DNA of 64,000 bases from Excoecaria cochinchinensis (Eukaryota; Streptophyta; Magnoliopsida; Malpighiales; Euphorbiaceae): the NCBI GenBank assembly GCA_947683425.1, contig CANTUQ010000073.1, positions 13,497,001 through 13,561,000 of the forward strand. The letters run 5' to 3'. Below are positions 55,473 through 64,000 of this stretch, one piece after another. Under the pieces are notes generated by a model. It did not search any database and was not told the origin of the DNA. It saw only the letters and a program-made list of their open reading frames with translations. The first letter of the stretch is position 1. Each line of letters starts with the position of its first letter. The translations under genes were made by a program, and so were the position numbers.

Positions 55473-57811
55473 TGTAACAACCCAAAAAGGGCCCAGTCAG
55501 AATTTGCATGCTAAGTCAAAAATTTAAGGGTATTTTGGTAATTGTGTATTTGGAAATTTGAGTAATTGAGGACTAAATTGCAAGATTAGTTAAAGTGCAA
55601 AGTCAAAGATTTGGATTCTTGGGACCAATAGGAGAGGGACAAGTGGACTTAGAGGATTGAGACAAGTGGCATAGGTAGGTAAGAGCATTTAAGAGATTAG
55701 AAAGAAGGAGAGAGGGAAACAAGAAAAGCAAAATTTTGCTTCTTGCTCACGTCTCCGTCTTCCTTTCTTTTTTGCTCTCTCTTTTTTTGCCCTAACGTGA
55801 TTCTTCAATTTTGAGTGGGTTTTTGCTGAGTTTTTAAACTGGTTCAAGAGATAAGTGGTTGAGTTCTTCTTCTTCTTTGTTTTCTGGTTTTAGAAGAGTG
55901 AGTGTATGGGTTTGATTTAGTGTTGATTTGGCTGGGTTTTGCGTAAGAATCGGAGGAGAGAAGGAAGAGCAAGGGAAAGGAAAAAGTGGGATCTTGAAGG
56001 GATCGGATTGAAGCTTCTTTTGTCAGGTTTGGGAGCTTTGTGTTTTGATTGTGTTTTGTTTGGGGAGTTGTTGCCCTAGTTCTCTCTTTGGAATAGGTGT
56101 GTGTTGTGTCTTTATTTTCTGGAGAATTTTAAGTGTTGAGTATGTGTAAGTGCATGTGTGTGCTTGAGTAGTGAAATTGGGTTTATATGTAGTGTTATGA
56201 GGTGAATTGCATGTAATATTGAAGTGCATGAGTATGGTCTTTTCATGAATTTATGAGTTAGAGTAAATTGTAATTTGAATGTTTTTGTGGTTTAATTCAC
56301 AGGTTAAGTGTATTTCTTGTTAATAATTAGTGTATGATGCTTATAATTTGATTATAACATGTTTTGGTATGCATATGAGTGCTAAGGTAAGAGTTTGTGC
56401 ATGCTAGAGTGTTGTGGACACGTTGGTTTTCTGCAAAATCTGGGTTTGGGATGATTTACACAATGGTAAGGGATCCCCATACCGCCGTGTAAACACATTT
56501 TGGATTGGTGATTTTGCTGGTCCGTCGAGCCACACGCCGTTAAGGATAGTCCATACCGCCGTGTAACTGCTCTCTGGACATGTCAAGTTTCTTGCTAGGC
56601 ATGTTACATGACGGTCAGGATGTGCTTGACCACCGTGTAAGATGTTTTATACGGCGGTAAGGAGTTACCATACCGCCGTGTAAGCCCTGTTTTTCCAAAA
56701 TGTTATTTTGAGACCCCCTTTAAATGGTTTTTATCCATGTATTATGATTGAGCATGCATTGTTAAATTATTTCATGATAATTTACAAGAACACATGAACT
56801 ATATGCTTGGTTAATTGAGTGGTTTATAAGAATTGAATTTTGATAACTTCATTCATACATGTATATATAAGTAATTGTGTAATGTTTATACGATAAGCAT
56901 AAAGTTGTTTTGAGCCTTAAGTGTCATAGTAGTGGATAAATAAGCATGCTTATAAAGGGATAGTGAGTGCAGCTACCAATGTTTGCCCGGGATACGCGAT
57001 GACCCCGCCTATAGGGTCTTAGTGATTACGGTTGACCTTCATTAAGGTCTTAGTGATAAAATATTTTCCTGAGACCTCGGTCTCCCTTGTAGTGTTCCCG
57101 TATCCACAGCAAATGAAATTCAGGCTATTATGTGATGTTCGGTATTTTTGATCAGTGAAGTGTTATGTATATTTGAGTGATTCTGGTTTAGTGAACATGC
57201 ATTTAGTATCTCTAACTCTTGTTATTCTACCGATTTAGTGAGTTGTGTGTATATATATATTTATTAATGAATCCACATGACTTAGTTGTTAGTGTATTAA
57301 ATTGTGCTTAGTGTTGCTAAGTTAATTGCATGAATGTATAGTGATTATGTTTTGTGCATGTTTACTGCTGCTATTATTAGTGATCTCGATAAGTGATGCT
57401 TATTTACATGTTTTAGCATGATTTTACTTGTATATTGTTTAGTGCTCTTTTGTCATTGTTCCTCCCCACTAAGCATTATCGCTTAGCACGGGTTATTTTC
57501 CTGTGTAGGTGGTAGGATTTTGGTTCCGTTCGAGTCGCGCATCTGCAGGCTGGCCACATAGGACTAGAGTTTTGTTTTATTTTGTACTCCTCCTGTATTC
57601 TTTTAGTATATTATTTTGGTTATGTAATTATGTAAATCTTTTTGGGTACAGTGATATATGTATTTGATGATGGCTATGTATATAATTATACTTTGTTTAT
57701 ATAAGATTTATTATTGTTATTGTATGCTTCCGCTGAGATGTATGTATGTTTTTGAGTGAGTGTCGCGTGGCGCTCCGGTATGCTTCAAACGGGGGTATTG
57801 GGGGTGCTACA
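55473..57811 (+). repeat. El4 left LTR, 2339 bp
   Basis: TGTAACAACCC to GGGGTGCTACA. Landmarks: donor position reads ATAAGT at 55851 (GT lost; intact in the right LTR), TTTTGTCAG/GTTTGGGAGC at 56019-56036, dyad array at 56455-56690 (ACACGGCGGTAAGG / CATACCGCCGTGTAA), palindrome ATAAGCATGCTTAT at 56940-56953, and hairpin CTAAGCATTATCGCTTAG at 57479-57496. Confidence 0.93.
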
Positions 57812-57816
57812 TTTTG

Positions 57817-57831
57817 TGGTATCAGAGCGCC
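57817..57831 (+). promoter_or_regulatory. El4 primer-binding site (initiator tRNA-Met)
   Basis: TGGTATCAGAGCGCC after the five-base spacer TTTTG. Kept intact in an element without pol, as expected for a mobilised passenger. Confidence 0.9.
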
Positions 57832-57932
57832 AGTTTAGGCAGTTCTGGTTTTGATTGTTGAGTGTCGAGTCTTTGCATGCGAGTCAGTTTTGTATTGTGG
57901 CCTAATATAGATGTGTCTTGTGTAGTGTCTAG

Positions 57933-59127
57933 ATGGAGTCAGATCCAAGTGAGAACGTGGGTGAGACAACAGGCAGTGTTAATGTGGTTGGAGTTGAGGA
58001 GCCTGCTCCGCAGCATCGGCATGATGAGCGTAATGATATGCCTGGTTTGGGATTTGAGAATCCGGCCTTAGTGCAAAGTTTGCTTCAGTTAGTGGATAAG
58101 CTGACCACTCCTAAGGCTCCTACTGAGTTATTGAGAAAGAGAGGAGCTGAAGATTTTCATGGGACTGCATTGGACCAATCGGATGTGGTCGAGTTCTGGA
58201 TTGAGAGAGTAGATCGGATTTTGCAAGAGATTAACTATCCCGCCAATCAGAGGGTATCCTGTGCTGTGTCACTACTTCAAGGGTCAGCTTATGTTTGGTG
58301 GAAGCTTGTGCTTCGTAACCCTCAACAACCAGCCGAGTTGACATGGGAGTTCTTCAAGCAAGAGTTTGAACAGAAATATGTGAGGAAGGCATACCGGGAA
58401 GCCAAGTGGAAGGAGTTTATTAGTTTGAAACAGCGGGGTATGTCAGTGAGTGAGTACGAGAAGGAGTTTAGCCGGTTAAGCAAGTATGTGCCGGAGTTGC
58501 TTTTGACGGAAGAGTTTAAGTGTAGGCACTTTGTGGACGGATTAAGGGAAGTGATCCGAGGACCATTATCGGCTATGGCAGTCATGCAACCGGTCAACTA
58601 TTATCAGTTAGTGGCGGGAGTGATCAAGTTAGAGGAATGCGAGACGATTAAGCAGAGAAGTGAGCAGAAGAGGAGAGCTCCGGATAGCAAATTTGGGAGT
58701 GGTAAGAAATCAAGAGGTGTTTCGAGTGGCCAAGGAGCAAAGGATTCGGTTCCGGTGCGTTCAGAGGTTGGGAGTGTAGCGCCACCCTCTAGTAAGGAAA
58801 GTGTGATTCCAGAGTGCGAGCATTGTCAGAAATGCCATTGGGGGTGAGTGTAGAAGGATCTCTGAAGCGTGCTTTAAATGTGGAAGCAAAGAGCATTTCT
58901 TAGCAAATTGGCCGGAGAGAAGAGAGCTTAAAGATCAGCCCGAGAGTAGGGTGAGTGGTGCTCGATCGAGATCGGCCCGAGGTGGTAGAGGTAGTGGAAG
59001 ACCTCCTCATGCGCCATCAAAAACTGTGCAGCAGCCGCGTACCGAAGAAGAGTATAACCGCCCGCGAGTGTATACGATGATCGCATAAGACACAGCTGAA
59101 CCCACAGGTCCTTCTGGTAAGTTTTGA
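57933..59127 (+). pseudogene. El4 gag, nearly intact, one frameshift
   Basis: Open for 304 codons from ATG 57933, with the gag core (LLQGSAYVWWKLVLRNP, LTWEFFKQEFEQKYVRKAYR, SEYEKEFSRLSKYVPE). One extra G in GCCATTGGGGGTGAG (about 58845) ends the frame at 58847; in the shifted frame the zinc motif finishes CHWGEC and a knuckle CFKCGSKEHFLANW follows, with Trp for the last Cys. The frame then reads a basic RGGRGSGR tail to a TAA at 59086 (CAA or CAG in relatives) and ends GKF-TGA at 59127, exactly where relatives enter protease (AGKFLL). Best preserved gag of the window. Confidence 0.9.
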
Positions 59128-59208
59128 ATTGTTAAGCTTTGTTTATGTTCTATTTTTGGTTTGTTGGATATATGGGATTAGCGGGGAAATTTCGAGGATG
59201 AAATTTCT

Positions 59209-59221
59209 TAAGGGGAAGTGA
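59209..59221 (+). promoter_or_regulatory. El4 polypurine tract
   Basis: TAAGGGGAAGTGA just before the right LTR TG at 59223. Confidence 0.8.
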
Positions 59222-59222
59222 T

Positions 59223-61028
59223 TGTAATAACCCAAAAAGGGCCTAGTTGGAATTTGCATTCTAAGTCGGAAATTTAAGGGTATTTTGGTAATTATGTATT
59301 TGGGAATTTGAGTAATTGAGGACTAAATTGCAAGATTAGTTAAAGTGTAAAGTCAAAGATTTGGATTCTTGGGTCCAATAGGAGAGGGACAAGTGGACTT
59401 AGAGGATTGAGACAAGTGGCATAGGTAGGTAAGAGCATTTAAGAGATTTGAAAGAAGGAGAGAGGGAAACAAGAAAAGCAGAATTTTGCTTCTTGCTCAT
59501 GTCTCCCTCTTCTTCTCCATTTTCCTTTCTTTTCTGCTCTCTCTTGTTTTTTCCTAACGTGATTCTTCAAGTTTGAGTGGATTTTTGCTGAGTTTTTGAG
59601 CTGGTTCAAGAGGTAAGTGGTTGAGTTCTTCTTCTTCTTCTTCTTCTTCTTCTTCTTCTTTATTTTTTGGTTTTGGAAGAGTGAGTGTATGGGTTTGATT
59701 TAGTGTTGATTTGGCTGGATTTTATGCAAGAATTGGAGGAGAGAAGGAAGAGCAAGGGAAAGGAAAAAGTGGAATCTTGAAGGGATCGGATTGAAGCTTC
59801 TTTTGTCAGGTTTGGGAGCTTTGTGTTTTGATTGTGTTTTGTTTGGGGAGTTGTTGCCCTAGTTCTCTCTTTGGATTAGGTGTGTGTTGTGTCTTTATTT
59901 TCTGGAGAATTTTGAGTGTTGAGTATGTGTAAGTGCATGTGTGTGCTTGAGTAGTGAAATTGGGTTTATATGTAGTGTTATGAGGGTGAATTGCATGTAA
60001 TATTGAAGTGAATGAGTATGGTCTTTACATGAATTTCTGAGTTAGGGTAAATTGTAATTTGAATGTTTTTGTGGTTTAATCGCTGGTTAAGTGTATTTCT
60101 TGTTAATAATTAGTGTATGATGCTTATAATTTGATTATAACATGTTTTGGTATGCATATGACTGTTGAGGTAAGAGTTTGTGCATGCTAGAGTGTTGTGG
60201 ACACGTTGGTTTTCTGCAAAATCTGGGTTTGGAATGATTTACATGGCGGTAAGGGATCCCCATACCGCCGTGTAAACACATTCTGGATTGGTGATTTTGC
60301 TGGTCCGTCGAGCCACACGCCGTTAAGGATAGTCCACGCTGCCGTGTAACTACTCTCTGGACATGTTAAGTTTCTGGCTAGGCATGTTACACGGCGGTCA
60401 GGATGTGCTTGACGACCGTGTAGGATGTCCTACACGGCGGTAAGGAGTTACCATACCGCCGTTTAAGCCCTATTTTTCCAAAATGTTATTTTGAGACCCC
60501 CTTTAAATGGTTTTCATCCATGTATTATGATTGAGCATGCATTGTTAAATCATTTCATGATAATTTACAAGAACACATGAACTATATGCTTGGTTAATTG
60601 AGTGGTTTATAAGAATTGAATTTTGATAACTTCATTCATACATGTATAGAAAAGTAATTGTGTAATGTTTATACCATAAGCATAGAGTTGTTTTGAGCCT
60701 TAAGTGTCATAGTAGTGGATAGATAAGCATGTTTATAGAGGGATAGTGAGTGCAGCTGCCAATGTTTGCCCTTGGGTTACGCGATGACCCCGCCTATAGG
60801 GTCTTAGTGATTATGGTTGACCTTCATTAAGGTCTTAGTGATAAAATGTTTTCCTGAGACCTCGGTCTCCCTTGTAGTGTTTCCGTATCCACAGCAAATG
60901 AAATTCAGGCTATTATATGATGTTCAGTATTTTTGATCAGTGAAGTGTTATGTATATTTGAGTGATTCTGGTTTAGTGAACATGCATTTGGTATCTCTAA
61001 CTCTTATTATTCTACCAATTTAGTGAGT

Positions 61029-61063
<35 letters not shown>

Positions 61064-61608
61064 GCATGAATCCATATGACTTAGTTGTCAGTGTATTAAA
61101 TTGTGCTTAGTGTTGCTAAGTTAATTGCATGAATGTCTAGTGATTATGTTTTGTGCATGTTGACTGCTGCTATTATTAGTGATCTCGGTAAGTGATGCTT
61201 ATTTACATGTTTTATAAGATTTTACTTGTATATTGTTTAGTGCTCTTTTGTCTTTGTTCCTCCCCACTAAGCGTTATCGCTTAACACGGGTTGTTTTCCC
61301 ATGTAGGTGGCAGGATTTTGGTTCCGTTCGAGTCGCGCATCTGTAGGCTGGCCACATAGGACTAAAGTTTTGTTTTATTTTGTACTCCTCCTGTATTCTT
61401 TTAGTATATCATTTTGGTTATGTAATTATGTAATTCTTTTTGGGTACAGTGATATATGTATTTGATGATGGCTATGTATATAATTATACTTTGTTTATAT
61501 AAGATTTATTATTGTTATTGTATGCTTCCGCTAAGAAGTATGTATGTTTTTGAGTGAGTGTCGTGTGGCGCTCCGGTATCCTTCCAACGGGAGTATCGGG
61601 GTGTTACA
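59223..61608 (+). repeat. El4 right LTR, 2386 bp
   Basis: TGTAATAACCC to GGGTGTTACA. Has an intact donor AGGTAAGTGG at 59611, a (CTT)n expansion at 59625-59660, TTTTGTCAG/GTTTGGGAGC at 59801-59819, dyad array at about 60238-60470, palindrome with one mismatch at 60723-60736, (TA)n at 61037-61062 and hairpin CTAAGCGTTATCGCTTAA at 61267-61284. In the first 165 bases I count about 11 differences from the left LTR, but much of the rest looks closer. Confidence 0.93.
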
Positions 61609-62684
61609 TTTTGAAAAAAAGGCGCCTTTTTTTAGACTAGCCTAATTGTTGTGGGATTTTATGAATTAAGGACTTATTCCCTATGTCCTTGGTTCGAATC
61701 CCACGAAAGGCAAAATTGCACAAGGGGAAGTGTAAAGATCGTGAGTACAATGCGGTGGCACTAGTGAGACATGCTAGGAAGGCCCGACGGGATATGTTCC
61801 GGGGATAGCCCTCGGTCGGCCGCCACCGGTTGTTACAACTTTAGTTAGGGAGCTAAGATTTGAGAAGAAATTTGAGTAAAAGAGAAGAAAATGGAGGAGA
61901 GAAGTGAGAAATGTGGTTCGGCCTTGAAGAGGGGAGAAGATGCCGACTTTGGCTGGATTTCTCTAGAGAAATCCAGCCATTTCTCTCCTTATATACCCCT
62001 CTAGTGAACCAAACTAGTCCAACCGAGGTGGTCCGACCAATTTAAACCAAAATTTCGGTATTTCGCTTCAATTGCCCTTGTCCAAAGCATCTATATGTTC
62101 CCCTCATTATTTTCACTTATAAAAAATTTCATTGTTCTTAAAACATCAAAAATAGGTTTCCTGCAAATTTTTAGCTCAATCGGAGTCCAATTAATTAAAC
62201 CGGTTCGATTCCATCAATTTTTCTTCTGCCGTAAAATACAACTCTAAAGCTGTCAAAATTCACAGATAACACTCCCACTGTCTTATTTTACACACTTAAC
62301 ATCCATTAGGCCATTTTAACCATTAATAACCCCTTGGTCAAACTCCGATCAAACCTCGGTTCACATTGAACCGAACTAGAGTCCAACTTCAGAATGACTT
62401 TCAGAGGTCAATTTAACTCCGTTTTTAGCTCAAATTTCACCAATAGACTCCTAACGACCCACAGATCATTTTCGTGAAATTAAAATTTTTCGGGTGTCGG
62501 ATAGCCGGGTTTCCTGTATAGCCACCCCGGTGTCACCCGTCCTGGAATCACTATACTTTTAACACACTTATCACTAAACTTTGACACTAGTAAACTCACA
62601 TCCTACACTGTTCGACACTACGATTATCATGGTAACACTAAAATTATGGAATGACACTTCTAGACCGGTGTTTGGGCCATTAAA
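61609..62684 (-). repeat. El5 3' LTR, proximal (promoter) part
   Basis: Minus-strand LTR start TTTTAATGGCCC (TGTAATGG-like with one change) next to the polypurine tract. TATATAAG on the minus strand at 61988-61995, then a CT-rich leader (about 61930-61860). The stretch 61617-61840 may be a SINE insertion. Confidence 0.75.
61617..61840 (+). mobile_element. Possible tRNA-derived SINE
   Basis: TAGCCTAATTG near 61638 resembles a pol III A box, and GGTTCGAATCC near 61691 is a perfect B box, in a 200-bp block that is richer in GC than its surroundings. The spacing is somewhat long and no clear poly(A) or target duplication is seen. It could also be a relic of a tRNA gene. Confidence 0.35.
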
Positions 62685-62687
62685 ATT

Positions 62688-62700
62688 CTACCCCCCTTAA
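62688..62700 (-). promoter_or_regulatory. El5 polypurine tract
   Basis: Minus strand TTAAGGGGGGTAG, next to the LTR start and after FSSG-type integrase end codons. Confidence 0.85.
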
Positions 62701-62732
62701 AGAAAATTTTGTCCTCGAAATTTACCTGAACT

Positions 62733-63553
62733 GAAAAGTTATGGATACTGCTGTCGCGTGGTTGCTTCAGGCTCCTATGTTGCTTCTTCCACATTATAAT
62801 GGTTTCAGAGCACTTTCACTAAAGGAATCTGCTTATTTCTGAGCTATCTGACCTCTCCAGCTAAGATCTTCATTGGATATTCTTCATAAGTTAGGTCAGC
62901 TTGCACTTGCACTTCTTCTGGTTCAATCACATGACTTGGATCAGATTGGTATCTTCTTAACATCGATACATGAAACACATCATGGATCTTTTCCAAGGTC
63001 TGAGGAAGTTTTAACCTATATGCCACTGGACCTACTGGTTGTATCATGTCATATGGCCCAATGAATCTTGGTGACAACTTACCCTTCTTCCCAAATCTGA
63101 GAACCCGCTTCCATGGAGAAACTTTTAAGAACACATTATCGCCCACTTGAAACTCTATATCCTTCCTTTTCAAGTCAACATATGATTTCTGTCGATCACT
63201 GGCCTCCTTCAACCGCTGCTTGATCACTCTAACCTTCTCTTTAGTTTCTCTGATTAAATCGGCTCCCATTAACTTGTTTTCACTCAACTCTGTCCAACAC
63301 AAGAGAGTTCTACGCTTTCTGCCATATAGAGCTTCATACGGGGCCATCTTAATACTTGATTGATAACTGTTGTTATATGCGAATTTCGCCAAGGGCAATA
63401 TCTTTCCCAACTGTCTTTGAATTCAATCACATAGCATCTAAGCATATCTTCTAATATCTGGATCACTCGCTCAGACTGGCCATCCGTATGGTGGTGAAAA
63501 GCTGTACTATAATGCAATCGGGTTCCCAATGCTTCTTGTAGCTTAGTACACAA
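62733..63553 (-). pseudogene. El5 integrase C-terminal half with chromodomain, broken
   Basis: Minus strand: KLQEALGTRLHYSTAFHHHTDGQSERVIQ (the last catalytic Glu region), a frameshift near 63400, then YNNSYQSSIKMAPYEALYGR, GKKGKLSPRFIGPYD and HDVFHVSMLRRYQSDPSHV. The chromodomain IPLVKVL*..NVEEAT*EPE has stops replacing Trp codons, and another stop replaces Gln after AGEVR. The zinc-binding region and the first two catalytic Asp are absent, removed by the deletion at the 63540 junction. Confidence 0.9.
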
Positions 63554-64000
63554 CCCAAACCATTCAAAGATGCATCACTATAGATGGTGAAGTCTTTGCC
63601 TGATTCGGGATGAGTTAACATTGGAGCTTCTGTTAACATTTTCTTAAGCTTGTCAAAATTGGCTTGACACTGTTCTATCCACTCAAATTTTGCCTTTTTC
63701 TGCAATAGGCGTGTTAAAGGTGTTGCAATGATAAAAAAACCTTTAACAAACCTTCTGTAGTGGCTTGCTAAACCCAAGAAGCTTCTAATTTCAGTAACAT
63801 TCTTGGGTGTTCTCCACTGCAACACAGCTTCAATCTCCTTAATACCTTTATCTGACACTACATGACCAAGGAAAGACACTTCATTCAACCAGAAATCACA
63901 CTTGCTGAACTTGGCATACAACTCCCTATCTCTGAGAGTCTGCAATACAATTCTCAAGTGCTTATCATGCTCTTCTGGAGTCTTTGAATACACTAGAATA
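63540..64000 (-). pseudogene. El5 RT end and RNase H start, fused to integrase by deletion
   Basis: Minus strand from the window edge: YSKTPEEHDKHLRIVLQTL, AKFSKCDFWLNEVSFLGHVV, then GIKEIEAVLQW, which lacks about five codons found in relatives (VDPAK). RNase H starts IYSDASLNGLGCVL and then joins integrase sequence, so two thirds of RNase H and half of integrase are missing. The join lies in GTACTAAGCTA, where both parental sequences probably contained ACTAA. Confidence 0.88.

Larger units (their letters stand above)
55473..61608 (+). mobile_element. El4: gag-only LTR retrotransposon (TR-GAG type)
   Basis: Two closely similar LTRs (2339 and 2386 bp) bound an internal region of only 1.41 kb with PBS, one gag gene and a PPT; protease, RT, RNase H and integrase are absent. 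The internal region ends soon after the gag-protease linker and goes directly to the usual 3' end (AATTTCGAGGATGAAATTTC). This is the structure of non-autonomous TR-GAG elements, which depend on the pol of related elements. The flanks ACTTT and TTTTG do not form a clear target duplication. It lies inside the El5 LTR. Confidence 0.9.
54523..64000 (-). mobile_element. El5: minus-strand chromovirus, 3' LTR split by El4, runs off the window
   Basis: On the minus strand, pol (64000 to about 62733) is followed by a polypurine tract (62688-62700) and an LTR starting at about 62684. That LTR continues to 61609, is interrupted by El4, and resumes from 55472 to 54523, ending ..GGGTGTTACA. The LTR is about 2.03 kb without El4. 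CTTATATA at 61988-61995 (TATATAAG on the minus strand) followed by a CT-rich leader is a likely promoter. The other LTR and most of pol lie beyond the window. Confidence 0.85.

Noticed and set aside
61685..61715. tRNA gene
   Set aside because: Only the B box is convincing; no cloverleaf with acceptor, D and anticodon stems could be drawn.

Overview
This window is a nested stack of transposable elements from a large, repeat-rich flowering-plant genome, most likely a eudicot. The evidence is five Ty3/gypsy elements of the Tekay/Del chromovirus type, a decayed Athila-type element, solo LTRs, CACTA transposons ending in CACTACAAGAAA/TTTCTTGTAGTG, and primer-binding sites matching initiator tRNA-Met (TGGTATCAGAGC). 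I see no intact host gene. The only host-like coding material is fragments carried inside one CACTA element. The species cannot be named from this sequence.

Layout. 1-7645: El1, a decayed chromovirus whose left LTR is cut by the window start. 7646-8580: spacer. 8581-10779: an inverted LTR fragment, fused at 10780 to El2 (10780-18671), a second decayed chromovirus with a truncated left LTR. El2 sits in the RNase H region of an Athila-type element (18672-24200), which also carries a solo LTR (S1, 18807-21358). 24201-24843: one end of a CACTA element. 24844-28386: an LTR-like region with a GC island. 28387-32945: complete non-autonomous CACTA-B (target duplication ACG) carrying DEK_C-domain and plasma-membrane H+-ATPase exon fragments. 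33972-37974: complete 4.0-kb solo LTR S2 on the minus strand (duplication AAAAT). 38717-39632: LTR fragment Y. 39633-41479: repeat X. 41474-53025: El3, whose right LTR holds complete non-autonomous CACTA-C (48198-51413, duplication CAC). 53026-54522: second copy of part of X. 54523-64000: El5 on the minus strand, whose 3' LTR is split by El4 (55473-61608), a gag-only (TR-GAG type) element.

The main finding is an architecture shared by most of these otherwise divergent LTRs, in a fixed order: TGTAA.. start; TATA-like box; 5' splice-site-like AGGTAAGT; about 160-212 bp later an acceptor-like AGGTTTGGGA; at about 1.0 kb a tandem array of dyads whose sequence differs by family; then a 14-bp palindrome (ATAGGCATGCCTAT or a covariant); then a hairpin cluster (CTAAGCGTTATCGCTTAG followed by GCACGG..CCGTGC) about 315-540 bp before the LTR end. 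Compensatory changes in the palindrome and hairpin suggest selection on structure. This may be a cis-acting leader RNA module, with a leader intron, shared by autonomous and gag-only elements. That function is inferred.

Every gag-pol frame here is broken by stops and frameshifts, many stops being TAG where relatives have CAG or TGG. Mobilisation would need partners elsewhere in the genome.
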